In this document: positions 29,101-44,100 of the stretch, one piece after another
Layout: each line of letters starts with the position of its first letter
How positions within the stretch are numbered: position 1 is the stretch's first letter
NCBI RefSeq assembly: GCF_039542385.1
Contig: NZ_BAABIA010000001.1
Span: 744,001-808,000 of the forward strand
Source of the DNA: Prosthecobacter algae
Lineage (GTDB): Bacteria; Verrucomicrobiota; Verrucomicrobiia; Verrucomicrobiales; Verrucomicrobiaceae
Direction: 5' to 3'
Length of the DNA stretch: 64,000 bases
Notes under the pieces: generated by a model
Told to the model about the DNA's origin: nothing
Database searches by the model: none
What the model saw: the letters and a program-made list of their open reading frames with translations, nothing else
Position numbers and translations under genes: made by a program

Positions 29101-32100
29101 TCAATAACGTGCAGTCCTGGATCAATATGTCCGGTTCAGGCCCGAATACGCTAACCTTCGCTTCGGTGAACTTTGCCAACAGCGGTTCCTCTTTGGATCT
29201 CACTGGGACCCCAAACCTGGGCAGCACCAACAAGCTCATCTTCACAACAGCCCCAACGCTGATTCCGGCAACGACTGGCATTGCTCCACGCATTTTTGTC
29301 GGGGGTGATTTTGCCACTTATGGTGCCAATGGTGTTGTGCCATTCACCGCCTACAACAATGGCAACAACCTGAACACGGCGGCTGCCACGGATACGCTGA
29401 ATGTGACGACTAGCATCAGCACCACGGCCAACCGCACGCTGAACGCCCTCAAAATTAACGGAACGGGCCTCACTCTGGGCGGTGCTACACTGAACCGCCT
29501 CACGCTGACTTCGGGGGGCCTCTTGAACACAGGTGGGAATAACACCCTGAGCATTCCTGAAATCGCATTTGGCACCGGAACGGGCTTCATTCAGGTGAAT
29601 ACAGGCACGACCCTCGAAGTGAACAGCTCGCTGACTGGAACTGCTAACTGGGCCAAGGCTCTCGACGGCACTCTTCAGCTCAACACTCCAAGTTTCATCT
29701 CCGGTACTCAGAACCTGCTGAATGGCACCCTGAAACTCAATGCTGGCCTCAATACTTTGTTCCCGAACCAGCTCCTGCAGATGAACATCGGCACGACGCT
29801 GGATCTCAATGGCAATACCCAGTATTTTGCCCAGCTTAGCGGCCCAGGCTCCCTTCCTGGCACAGGCGGCAGCATCATCAGCAGCACAGGCACCGGCACG
29901 CTTGTGACCAACATGAATGGTGGTAGCACCTCATTCGCCGGCCAGATCATGGGCAACATTAATTTTGCCCGGACAGGTGGCAATACGCTGACCCTGGAAA
30001 TGCCTCAGACTTACACCGGTCCGACTTTGCTGATGGGCGGCACCACGACTCTCCGTGATGATGCGACGATCCTGAACACCTCAGCGGTGGACATCAACTA
30101 CGCGACTTTGTTCCTCGCGAACAACGACAACATCCAAACTTCCATCAACAACCGGCTTTCCGATACGGCTCCGATCACCCTTCGTAGCGGTAACCTGACC
30201 TATACTGGACGTCTTAGCACCGCAGCCACTGAAACGGTCGGCACCATCACTCTGGCGCAGGGAGCCAACACCCTTTCTGCTAACACGGGTCTTGGTACCA
30301 TCACTTCGGCGGACCTCACGGTTGCCGGGCTGGTGCGCAATCCTGGCACCACCTTGAACTTCACTGGCTCTCAGTTGGGCCAGCAGGGCAACAATGCCCG
30401 CATCATGTTTACCAATCCGCTGACAACCGTGGGTAGCGGAGCCTTGGGCGCATGGGCCATTGTCAACAGCACCGACTATGCGGCTTACAACACTGGCCGT
30501 GGTGTGGGCATTGTGGGCCAGGGTGGCTTTACGGGTTATGACGCAACTTTCGGCAGCGGCAATCTCACTGAAATTCCCGCGACTTACCTCGTCAATACGA
30601 CATTGGCAGGCAACACTTCCACGGGTCTCCTCAAGATCGCTGGTAATGCTTCTAATAATATCTTCTTCACCGGCGGATCGGATGTGCTCAACCTCGAGTT
30701 TGGCGGCCTCCTGCGCAGCAACAACGCTTTTGATACAAGCATCGGCACCCTTTCCACCCGCGGTATCCTGACCGCTGGCGGGACGGAAACGAGCGGCGTT
30801 CGTGAATTGGTGATTTTCAATAATGCCACAGGCAACCCGAGCTACACGGGTGGTACCATCAATCCAAACACCACTGTGGTCACTGTCGGCACGACCTTGG
30901 GTCTCCGCCCTGGCATGGTCATCACCAATTCCAACTTCCCGGCTGGAACCACGATTGTCTCCATTGATGCGATCAACCAAATCACGGTGAGCCAGCCAAG
31001 CACGAACGTGGCTCAGCAGACCAGTCAAACTCTCACAGTCGGCACCATTCCTCTGGGGGCGACGACGGTCAATTCGCAGGTTGTCACCATGTCTTCCACC
31101 GTGGGGCTTGCCTCTGGCATGACGATTAGCGGGACAAACATCCCGACTGGTACTTACATTGTCTCTGTGGACAGCCCAACTCAGGTCACTGTCAGCCGTC
31201 CAGCCACAGCAACAGGTTCGACGATCACTTTCACGGCAGGTATCAGCAATCTGATTGTGAATTCGGTCATTGCAGACAATGGCTTGGGCAACTCGGTCAG
31301 CCTGGTTAAGTCCGGTGGCGGCATCATGAACCTCTCCGCCAACAACACCTACACGGGTGGCACTGTGGTGAGCCAGGGCACGATCAATCTTATTGGCAAT
31401 GGCGTGGTTATTCCTGCTGGCGGCGTCACCCTGACAGGTGCGGCCATGGTGATGAACACCAATGCGGGTCAGATTGCAGCGAGCAATGCGGTGACACTGA
31501 ATGGCAGTTCCACCCTCACCCTTTTCGGCAACAACACGCTGGACAGCCTTAACTTCAATAACAATGGCGGTGCAAGCAACCCAACTGTTACCACCAACGG
31601 AATCCTGACGTTGTCGAATGCGACACCGATCACCGTGACCTCCAGCAACCCATTGACGGTGCCGACGATTGCTGGCTTCCTCGATATCGGCACGGGTGCC
31701 AAAACGATCAACACTCCTGAGATCCAGGTTTTTGGCAACACGGTTACTCGTATCTCCCCGACGCTTAATATCTCGGCAGCTATCCTCAGCCCAGGAGTCA
31801 CGCTGAATAAAACGGGCAACGGTGTTCTTCAGGTCTCCGGACAGAGCATCTTCACGGGTGGCCTCAATCTGAATGCCGGTGGCATCCTCATCAGCGGCAA
31901 CAGCACGCCAACCTACGGCGGCACGGGCATCACCAGCGGTCCTTTGGGCAGCGGTACTCTCACGGCAGCAGCAGGCACCACCATCCTTGTGGATGGCAGC
32001 CGCAGCATTGGTAACGACGTTACCTTTGGTGGCACACCACTCTTCGACAGCACGGCCAATACAGCCTGGACACTGAACTTGAATGGTGACATCAACGGCC

Positions 32101-35100
32101 TCGCCAATGGCACGGCCAATGTGCAGATCAACAATCCTCTGCTCACCGTCGCATTGCTTGGCAATATCCCGAACATTGGTTCCATCACCTCCTTTAACAA
32201 GACAGGTCTGGGCACGCTGATTTTCAATGCGACCGGCTACACGGGCGACTTCAATGCAGCCGCCCTTGGCAATCAGGCCGCCGTTTCCCTCCTCCATGAT
32301 GGCAATGTGCCGAACATCGGCAATTCTACTGTCGAGTCCATCTCTCTCGGCAATGTCGTGTTTAATCCTGGCATTGTTGGCACGATCACAGTCGGTCGCG
32401 CAGGTGCCAACGGTCCTTTCGTCAACGCAGCCAACAAGATCCTTGTTCCAGCCAGCGTCAGCAATGTGGGCAATGGCCTCAGTGTGGTGAACAACAACGG
32501 CTACGGGCTGGCCGTAACGGCTGGTGCTACCATGAGTGGCACCCCAGTTTACACGGTGACTAATGCCACAGCTTCTAACGTGACCCAGGGTCTTTATCTC
32601 AATGGCGTGATGAGCGGTAGCGGCTTTGTCAAGACAGGTGCCGGAACGATTGTCCTGGGCAATGCTGGCAACAACTTTACTGGTAACGTCAACATCAACC
32701 AGGGCGTGGTCTCTGTTGATAGTGATAGCCACCTTGGCAACGCCTCTAATCTGGTCCTGCTGAACCCTCAGGTCGGCACGGCAACTTTACGCTTCACCAA
32801 TGATGTCACGACATCCCGCATCATTCAGCTTTCGAACACAGCCAACCTTCGTGCCATTGAAGTCACCAGCGGCAAAACACTGGAACTGAACAGCGCCTTT
32901 GATCTGAATGCTGGCGCAGGGGCAGCCGCTGGCCTCATCAAGGCCGACCGAGGCACTCTGGTTCTGAATACTGCCAACACTGGCTGGAGCGGGCCTTTGA
33001 CCATCGCTGGCGGTGCCGTGAAGACCAATCTTGCGACGACTCTCGGCAGCGGGACGATCTCGATCATCAACATGGGATCCGCCCTGCAGCTCCAGGGGGG
33101 CATCACGGTGCCCAACCCGATCACCATTGACACAACCGTCACGGCTGCAAGTACGGGATCGAGCCAGACTTTCACGGGGATCAACAGCGGTGGAGCCATC
33201 CAGGCTCTCACAGGTGCCAACGTCATCTCCAACAACATCACGGTCGTGGCTGCTCCAACGGCGGATAACGTCGGCCGCAACTTTGGTTTTGGTGCGGACA
33301 GCGGGGCTTCGCTGGCCCTGAACGGGAACATTTCCTTTACCCACGCCAGTGGTGGCAGCAACCGCAACGTCATTGTGTATATGGGCGGGGCAGGTAACAT
33401 CAGCTTTGGCGGCACCCTTGACAACACCAACACCGCACTCGGCAATTCCTTCGTCTTCAAAACTGGCAGCGGCAGCCTGACGCTCACCAATGCCAACTCC
33501 ATGCCAGACAGCGAGGTTCGCATTTATCGCGGCAACCTCATTTTGAATGGAGCTGGCAGCTTTGGCACCAGCGGCTTGCAGGCCCAGGTATATCAAAACG
33601 GCACTCTGACACTGGATAACACGGTGACCAACACGGCCAACCGCTTCGGCAGCAACCGAGCCGTTCAACTCCTGGGAGGCACGCTGAATGCCTTGCCAAA
33701 CGCCTCTGGTTCCAGCCACGTATCCACGGGTCTCCTTCAGATCAATTCGGGAGCCAGCACGATCAATATGGGAGCGGGTGGCAATCAGACCATCACTTTT
33801 GCCTCCCTGACCCAGAGTGGCGGTGCGACCCTGAATCTCACCGGCACCTTTGGCACGGCCACGAACAGACTCACCTTTACCACCGCTCCTGGCCTTTCCC
33901 CTGCGACGACAGGCCTGCTGGCCCGTGTCCTCACCAACAACAATGAATTCGCCACCTATGGGGCGAATGGCGTGACGACCTTCACAGGTTATGCAGCGGC
34001 CACGAACATTCTGAGCGTGGGTGCGACACAGACCTTCCGCGCGACTCCTGCCACGGCGAATTCGCTCACTGGTAACCAGATTCTGAACGCACTGACTCTG
34101 AATACGGGCGTGGGCAGCCTCAATGTCGGCGGATTGGCCGGGTTGAATCCGACCACTCTGACGATCACCAGCGGCGGTATTCTCGTCAACGGCACCGGCA
34201 CCAATGCGACCCTCTCGGTCCCTGTCGTCGCCTTGGCAGGTGCAGAGGGCATTGTCCATGTGGGTTCAGGTATCACGCTTGATGTCTCCAGCGGCATCAG
34301 CGGCACTGGTGGCCTCACCAAGTCCCTGAATGGGGTGCTGAACTTCAACCAGCAGCAGTATTACAGCGGCACCACCACGGTGAACGCCGGTACATTGAAT
34401 CTGAATCCAGGCACGACCAATACTCTGTTCTTCAACAACACGCTCACGGTGAATACAGGTGCGACAGTGGATCTGAAGAATGGCGTTCAGTTCATCGGCA
34501 GCCTCAGCAGTGCCGGTGGTGGTGGCAACACGGACCTCAGCGGCGGCACGGTGACCAACAGCGGTGCGGAGGCCACATTGGTGACCAACAGCAACTCCAG
34601 TTTCAACGGTCAGATCACCGGAAGCATCTACCTGAACAAGACGGGAACAAACACCCTCAACCTCCAGGAGGCCAATACTTACACAGGTGCCACTCTCATC
34701 AATGGCGGCACCCTCAGTGTTTCCGACAAAGGCACCCTCGCCAACACGACGGCCATCACCGTCAGCCGTGGTAGCTTGACTCTGAGCAATGGCAACCTCT
34801 ACAGCCTAACGAACCGCATCAATGATGCAGCCCCGATCACCCTCATGGGCGGGAACATCACCCTGAATGGCCGTGGCCAGAGCGATGCCTCTGAAACCCT
34901 GGGCAACCTTACCTTGGTAGATGGTAACAACAGCATCTTCACCAATTTGGCTGGCGGTGCTATCAACACCAACCGGCTGGACTTCGGCACCTTCAACCGC
35001 GCCCTGACCTCGACGGCTACATTGCGCTTCAATGCCCTGGGTGGCATGGGAGTCATTGGATCGGCTAACCGCATTTTCTTCAGCGGTGGAGTCCCTCTTA

Positions 35101-38100
35101 CCAACAACCTCATCGGACCTTGGGCTATCGTGGACCGCGAATACGCAACCTACGATGCCACTTATGGCGTGAGCGCCCTCGGTCAGGCTGGAATGGCTAA
35201 CTATGATGGCAGTGGTCTGAATACCAGCCCGCTTCCTACGGACAACGTTCGCTTCTCCACAAGTGGTACCACCGTGCTGGCCAACGACACCACTCTGGGA
35301 ACCCTGAACTTTGCTTCTCAGAACGCCGCCACCGTGGTCAACCTCAATGGCAAGACCCTGACTGTTCGCGGCGGCGGTATTCTCTTTGCCCAGCAGACGG
35401 ACAACGTGGATTTCTCCATCACCAACGGTACTCTCACCAGCGGTGTTCTGAATTCGCCTAGCGACCTTTACCTCGTGCAGGCCAACTACGGCGGCACCAA
35501 CCGCACGGTCACCATCGGTGCGACCATCGCCGACAATGGCACGGGTGCGCTTCGCCTCATCAAGGCTTCCGGGCAGAATGATGGTGTGATGTTCCTCACC
35601 GGAACCAACACCTACACGGGCGGCACCGTGGTGAATTCGGGCACACTTACCGTGGGTGCCACAGGTACCCTCGGCCTCGGCGGCATCACTGTGAACCAGG
35701 GCACCTTCACTCAGCAGGCAGGCGGCGTCATTCCTTCCCAGGTGCTGACCATGACTGGTGGTTCCGTCGCTACTCTCGCAGGGGCAAATTCTCTGAGCGG
35801 CCTCAATTTCGTCAGCAATGGCGGGTCTGGCCCGCTCCTGAATCCTACTGGCACCCTGACACTCACTGGTGGTATCACCTCCACCCCGACTGCGGCTGGT
35901 GTCATCTCTACGGTCAGTAACGGTATCATTGACCTTAACAGCAATGCGAACTTCTCGGTCAATGTGGCCGCAACGGTGGTCAATGGCAAGGATGTCGCTC
36001 CATGGCAGTCTGGCTTGACTATCAACTCTGTCATTCAGAACGGTGGCATTGTGAAGTCTGGCGCTGGTGTGCTTCAACTGGGTGGCCAGAGCACCTTTGC
36101 AGGTGGCGTGAATGTCACCGCTGGTGGCCTCATCATCGGTGCCAGCAGCACTCCTAGTGGTATTGGCGACAGCATCATTACGGGTCCTCTCGGGACGGGC
36201 TCCGTCACGATGGCTGCGGGGACAACTCTCCTGGGCAGCACGGCTGTGACAGTTTCGAATAATTTCACGTTCCTGGGCGACACCGTCTTCAATGGTGTGA
36301 ACAACATCACTCTCAACGGTATCACCACGCTGCCTTCCGTCTGGAATGCTGTTGTGACTGCACCGCAGACGACAGTTACCATCGCTGATGCTTCTCCTTC
36401 CGTCTTCACGGACATCATCAACAAGTCCGGCCTCGGTATCCTTGTGGTGGGTAACTACGCTGGTACCATCCAGGCTGCTGGCGGTCTGGTCTTTACAGGT
36501 GACGGCAATGGGCTTGGCACACTTGAGTCCCTTCCTCTGGGTGGAAACCTCACCCTCACTGGTGATACGGCGATCACGGTGAACCGTTCCGGTTCCGCCC
36601 CCAATGCGCGTAACAAAACTCTGCAGCGCACTAGCCTGACCATTCCTGGAAACATCCTGAGTGTCTCCAATCAGAACGGTTATGGTCTTGAGTTCACCGG
36701 TGGCACGACCATGACGGGTCCGGCCCACTTTGCTGTCGGTGTGGCCACGGGTTCCAATGTGGTCCAAGGCCTCATCCTTTCGGGGCCTGTGGACGATGGA
36801 GCTTCCACTTTCGGGCTTATCAAGTCCGGCCCTGGCACCCTGGTGCTGAATGGAGTCAATACATTCGGTGGTGTGGGGCAGACCATTGATATCCTCAATG
36901 GTGTCCTCTCCGTCAATTCCGATGCTGCCCTCGGCAATGCGGGGAACTCTGTGACCCTGAATGTTGATTTGGCCTCGGGAGTTGGCTTCCGCTCCACGGG
37001 CACCTTCAGCACTGCACGCACCTTCAATCTGAACCAAACGAACAACGTATTCGAGGTCACTGCCGGTAATGTTTTCACGGTGACCAGTCCCTTCTCCTTC
37101 TCGGCAGCCACCAATCTGCTGCACAAGTATGACAATGGCGTGATGGAAATCGCAGCCGACAACTCTGGCTGGAACGGACCTGCCCTGGGAGCCCCGGCTA
37201 CGCTGGGTACCGCAGGTGCTATCGGCGGGCTTAACATCCACGCAGGTGCGGTGAGGCTCAGCCACAACAACGCGGCTGGCACGGGTGCCATTGTGATCGC
37301 TCCCAACTCAAGTGCTTTGGGGGTTGCACTCCAGCTCGCAAACAATGTCACCATCAGCAATCCCCTCACCACGCAGGGCATTGGCAATCAGTTGATCGGT
37401 GGTCTGAATTTTGGTGGTCACCTTCAGAGCGTTTCTGGCAACAATACTTATGCAGGGCCGATCACCATGCCTTGGGATACAGCCGTCGGTGCAGATGCAG
37501 GTTCCACCCTGAACATCACAGGCGGTATTACGAATACCTTGGCTAACCACCAATTGTGGTTCACCGGAGCAGGCGACATTAACCTCAGTGGCACGGCCCT
37601 GGCTGCGAATACAACCGCCACTGGATTCTTTGCGATCCAGAAGTTCGGCACAGGCACGCTGACCATTGGCAATGCCAACACGGTGGGCATTTCAGACGCC
37701 ACAGGTTTCCGCGTCAATGCTGGCACTGTCCTCTTCAACGGCACGGGCACCTGGACCGGAGCGTTTAGCAGCACAAGCACCAACTATTCGCTGCTGCCAC
37801 GCAGCACCCTGACAGTCGACAACACAGCGAACAACATCAGCAACCGCCTGGGAACCAGCCGTCTCATCAACTTCACAGGTGGTAACTTCAACCTCATTGG
37901 CAACAGCGCTGCCACCACGACGGAAAGCTTCGGTTCACCGACCTTCAACCGCGGTTACTCCGTCATCACAGTGACAGCCGGTGCAGGTGGTGGAGCAAAC
38001 CTTGTGTTCTCCGGCCAGGCCAACAACCCAGGAACGGCCCAGAATTCGGGCACGGCACCTTCAGGCGCTTCCGTCCTCTTCCGTGGTTCTAATCTCGGCG

Positions 38101-41100
38101 CGACAGCAGCCAATGGGGTGGCCACCATCGCCTCCACGGGTGGCACGGGTTTCACCTTCGTCGGTCAGACGGGGGCTGCGGCAGCAGCTAACAAAGGCAT
38201 CCTTCCTTGGGCGCTTGTGGACGCGAGCGCTACTGGCTCCGGCACCTCCTTCGCCACGGCCAGCACCGCCACCTCCATTCTGCGCCCACTGGCTGCCAAT
38301 GAATACAATGCAGCCAACGCTGTTGTGGCCAACAACAACGCCTTGCTGACCTCGGGTAACACCAATGTCGCGGCCAACGTAACTCCGAACTCCATCACGA
38401 TCGAAGGCAATGCCGGGATCGCCATGGGCAACGGTGTCCTTCTCAGTGTCTCCAGCGGTGGTGTTCTGGTCCGTGCGGGCAGCACCTCCACCATTTCGGG
38501 TGGTGTGATCAACCAGGGCAACACTTTATCGCCTCTCAACTTCTGGACCGTGGGTGATCTGACGGTCAGCTCAACCATCAATGGTGGCAATGGCCAGACC
38601 AGCGGCAACATCGGCTTCGTCAAAGCAGGCGCAGGCACCTTGACCCTGGCACCTGCCACATCGCTGGTCTCGGGTCTTTCCGGCCTGGGCATCAATACGA
38701 TGAGCGGCCAGTTGGTTCTTAACGGCGGCACACTCAAATTGGGCGCGGGAATCAAGAATGCTCTCCAGACGAATAACTTTGTGGCCCTTAACAACGCCAC
38801 ACTCGATCTGAACGGCAACTCCCAGCAGATCCTGACGCTCTTTGGTGACGCTTCAGTCGCCAATGCAGGTGGCATCATCACCAGCAGCACCGGTACCGGC
38901 AGCCTGTTTGTGAACCAGGACAATGCAGGGCGTAACTGGGCTGGCTCCATCCAGGGCAATGTGAACTTTGCCCGCGCAGGCCAGAACACGCTGACTCTTT
39001 ACAGCAGTCACAACTACACAGGCACGACTCTGATCAATGGCGGCACGACCACCCTGCGTGATGAGGCTGCATTTACGGGCACCACGGCTGTGACCATCGC
39101 CCACGCCACGCTCTTGCTGGATAACAATACCAGCACGACCAACCTGACCAACCGTCTGAATGACGCGGCTTCCATCACCCTCCAGGGCGGCACACTGACG
39201 GTTCAGGGCCGTGCGCAGATGGCCTCTTCGGAAGTTCTCGGTGCAATTTCTGCGGATCTCGGATTTAACGTCATCAATCCTCTCACAGGCGGGACTGGAA
39301 TCAATTCGATGGATGTGAGTCTGGCCAGCCTGTCTCGTCCGGCGGGTTCTTCGGCCACCCTCATTGTGCAGGGAACCAATCTTGGCACCATCGGCAGCAA
39401 CTCCCGAGTCACTGTGGGGATGCTGAACGGCGTGGCGACCACTCCAGTAACCTATTCTGCCAATGGCAGTGGCCTGACCAACAACATCGTGGGCGGCTGG
39501 GCCATCAACGGTAACGACTTCCTCACCTATATCCCAGGTCTTGGACTCGCTGCCCTGAACCAGGCGGGCGCGGCCCAGTATGATTTCAACAACTCCTTCA
39601 CGGGAGCTGGACCGACTGACAACGTGCGCCTCACAGCCACGACGAACGTGCCAAATGGCGGGGCAAACATCAATGCCCTGAGCATGACTGGCACCAGCAT
39701 CCCGCTGAACTTTGTCACCGCGACAGATACATTGAACATCACCAGCGGTGGTCTTATCGGCCCAAATGCGAACCAGAACATTGGAGCCACCCTGGATTCC
39801 GGTCGTCTGACTGCGGGTGGTCTTACTCCTGGTGCGATTTCTGACCTTTATCTGTTCAACCGCACTAGCACCCTCCAGGTCAATTCACGCATTATTGATA
39901 ACGTGAATGGTTCCGGTTCATCCGTTCGTGTGGTCCTCACGCCTTCTGGTGGAGCCATTACCTATGTCAACCCGCTCGCCAGCTACACAGGTGGCACGGT
40001 GGTGAACGGCGGAACGCTGAACTTGTCCAACACCGCAGCGACTCCAGTGGTGCCTCTCGCCAGCAATCCTGCAAATGGCCTCATCATCAATGGTGCCGCA
40101 GTTCAGATGAACGGTTTTGCAGGCCAGGTGGCCTCTGGTAACATCGTAACCCTCAATGGGGGCGGCTCGATCAACTACTTTGGCAACAACACCCAGGCTG
40201 GCTTTGTTCTCAACAACATTGGCAGTGCGACCACCCCAGTTGTCCAGTCTTTCCAGACGACGCCGACAGCAGGCTCTGGTGCAAATGGAGTCCTTACCAT
40301 TGGTTCCAACGGTGTGGTGGCCACGTCTTCCAATGTTGGTGTCACCAGCAGCTTGGTCGGTCGCTTTGACTTCGGTTCTTCGCCGAACACGATCACGGTG
40401 GACACCATCAATGCGAATGGGATCAATGACATCGCGCCCCTCCAGGCGGCTCTTGCCGTTCAGGGTATCGTCGGTTCCTCTGGTGGCATCACCAAACTTG
40501 GCCCCGGTGTCCTGCAATTGAGTGCCCAGCAGATCTTCACTGGCGGCCTCACGGTCAGCGAAGGCGGCCTGAGAAACGGTGTGACGAATGCAGGTTCACG
40601 CTTTGCCCTTCTGACGCTCAACGCTGGCACTCGCTATGATTTGGCCAACGCCACCACCACCTGGGGATCCCTCTCCGGCTCGGGTGAGATCTTTAGTTAT
40701 ATCGGAACACCAACACTGAACGTTGGTTTTGACAACACGAACTCCACCTTCTCCGGCCAGTTCAGCCGCTTCAATGCCGCTGCACCGAACGCAGTGATCA
40801 TCAACAAGGTGGGTACCGGGGTGCTGACTTTGGATTCTGCCCAGAACGCGACCACTGGTTCTTCCGGTAACATCACCGTCAGCGGTGGCGGCATCACCTA
40901 CAGCGGTGCTGGCAAGGCTTTTGTCTCGGTTCCTACAGCGACGGCTCCTTCCTCGGCAGTCACCTTCACCGTGAACTCCATGGGCACCCTGACACTGGAC
41001 AACACCCTGTCCAATCTGAACAACCGCCTAAGTTTGAACAACGCTGCCGGCCAGTTGACCATCCAAGGCGGCACCTTCGCCATCCTTGGCAACAGTGCGG

Positions 41101-44100
41101 CTGCGACGACAGAGCTCATCAACAACACCACCTTCCAGAATGGTGGCGGCACGATGACGTTGCTTCCTGATGCAGCCCAGCAGCTCAATGTCACCACGAC
41201 ACTTGGTAACGCCAACGCTACGGGCACTGGCCTTATCCGTGGTGTCAGCACCACTGCTGCCGCCGGCGCAGCCACTCTCACTGCCACCATCACCGTCCAG
41301 GGCAGCCAGGGCACCGGTGCCAACGGCACGACCACCATGGCCATACGTCCAGATTTTGTGGTGGATTCCTCCGCCTCGGGCATTGGCACCGGCTTCCTGG
41401 TGCGTGACTCTGTGGCTACCAACCGCGTGCGCGCCCTGACCACGGCGGAACTCAACCAGACACCTACCACCTGGGCAACCACCCAGAACGCTGGTGTGCT
41501 GGGGACCGCCGCTCTGATTCGCAACAACACCAATGCCAACAGCCTGACTTTCGATGGCACTGCCTCCCTCGCTTCCGGCTTGGATGCAGCGTTCGGCAAC
41601 TATGGCCCTGGCGGTACTCTGTTGACTCAGTCCCTGAATGTGGCGGGTCTCCTCGCCCTGGATGCAAGTTCGGTCACCACCTCTGTCGGTTCCTTGGCTG
41701 GCAACGCTGGCAACACGATCAAGTTGCATACACTGGGTAGCTCGGTCATGAACGTGGACAGCTATTTTGCCATCGGCAGCACTGGCGGCTTTAACAAAGC
41801 TGGTGACGGCACGCTGAACCTCAATCGTGCGACCTACTTTACAGGTGGATTTGTGATCAACGGCGGCACGGTGAATCTGCCTGCTGGTGTCGATAAATCG
41901 ATTGTTGTTGCTCCGACATCGGGTACCCCAGCCTTGAATGCTCTTCAGGTGAATGCCGGGACACTGAACCTGAACGGCAGCACTCAGGTCTTTGGCAGCA
42001 TTAGCACGAACAATGCCCTTCCTGGCACTGGTGGCACGATTACCAACAGCAGCGGCACGGCGGCCTCCCTGACTGCCACTGGCGGCGGTACGTTCGGCGG
42101 CCAGATCATTGGCAATCTGTCCCTCACCCGCACAGGTAACAATACCCTCCTGCTCACCAGTGCGAATAGCTACACGGGCTCCACCACGGTGCGCGGCGGT
42201 GTGCTTCAGCTCCGCGATTCGGGCAGCATCTCCAGCACCGCTGGGATGGCTCTGAACTATGGTACCCTGAACTGGGATAACTTTGGTCTCAATACCCTGG
42301 CCGATCCGAACCCAACCCGCCTTGCACCTTCCAATCCAGTGTCCCTCCTGGGCGGTACGCTGCAGGTCGTCGGTGGTGGCTCCATTGATACGGTGGTCAA
42401 CCTGAACACCGTCACGGCGGCAGGTGGCAGCAGCACCATCAACGTTCTGCCATTCATTAACGAAGGCAGCACGGTGCGTCTGAATATCGGCAACCTCGTC
42501 CGCGATGTAAACAACCGCAGCGGTGTGAACTTCAATGGCTTCACCACCAACAACTCCAGTGGCACCTCCACCCTCGGCGGCCAGGGCCTGAGCATTAACG
42601 GCCAGATCATTCTCAATCAGATCAATGGCACGGCCTTCTCGGCCAGCAATCTTGTGGACGGCCTTATCGGCGGATGGGCTGTGGCAGATGGCAATACCTT
42701 CGCCACTTACGTCAACGGCTTTGGTGTCTCTGTCATGGGTCAAACCACACAAAATATTGTGGCTCCAGGTTTCACTGGCACGGATATCAGTCTTGCCACC
42801 GTGGCCACCGGGAACTACAGCGACACGTCTGCTCGCACCTTGACTGGTGCGAAGGTGGCGAATTCCTGGCGCTTTGCTCCAGGGGCCACCCAGGCCATCA
42901 CCTTCAGCAGCGGTGCCACGGCGGCCCTGGATGTGGGCATCATCACCAATGCAGCCTTTTCGACCACTCTGACGGCCACGGATGCCACGAACACCATTCA
43001 GGGCACGGGCGCTGAACTGTATTTCTACGTGAACCAGAACGTGCTTCAGATTAATACCGCCATCATCGGTTCTGCTGCCTTGGTATCCAATGGCGGTGCA
43101 ACTCTCCGCCTCAGCCCGGCCTTTGCTTCCAATACCTACACGGGCGGCACCTTCGTCCAGCGTGGAACGTTGAACCTTCAGGCTGCTACCGGGCTCATCG
43201 CCATCCCTGGAGATCTCTCGATCGACAACGCTGCGGTGACCATGAGCACAACGCCAAATCAGATCGCGCCTTCCAGCAACATCACCTTCCGCGGTGCAGG
43301 CAACATCACCTTCGCAAACTACTCGACGGCTACCACTCAGACACTGGCCAGCCTGAACTTCATCAACGAAGGCGGCAACACGAATCCCAACCTGTCCTAT
43401 GGCACGCCAACGGCTCTTAGCACGATTGTCCTGACTTCAGCGACGCCAATCAGTGCTACGAACAATAGCAACTCCACGATCCCGACGATCCGGGCGGAGA
43501 CTGCTGGCTTGCCCTTCAGCGCCCTCCAGTTCAGCAGCTCGGATCCTGTGATCCTTGTGAACGCGGGCCTGGCTGAAACTGGTCTGAGCATCGGCGTCCC
43601 GATCACCCAGCATGCTAACATGCTGACTCTGACCAAAACGGGTGCAGGTGCTCTGGCACTCTCTGGAGCCAGCACCTTCACGACGGGCTTCACCCTTAGC
43701 CAGGGCACCTTGATCTTTGGTGCGAGCAGCACTGGGACCGTGCCTACCATCACCAACGGCCCTGTGGGCACTGGCACCCTCACCATCGCCGGTGGCACCA
43801 CAATCCTCAGCGACAATACGGCCCGCACGATCGGTAACGCCACCACCGTCAATGGTGACTTCACCTTCGGCGGCGTGCTTGCTGGCCATAACCTGACACT
43901 CTCGGGTGCCATGAACCTGGGAGCCACAGGCCGCAGCATCGCCGTCCCAAGCCCAGCCGTTACGGCCACCCTCAGTGGCCCGATCAGCAGCACGGCCACC
44001 GGGACTGCCCTGACCAAAACCGGCAACGGTACTCTCTTGCTCTCCAGTGCTTCCAGCAACCTGGGCGGAGCCGGAATCGCGGTCACTGGCGGTATCCTTC

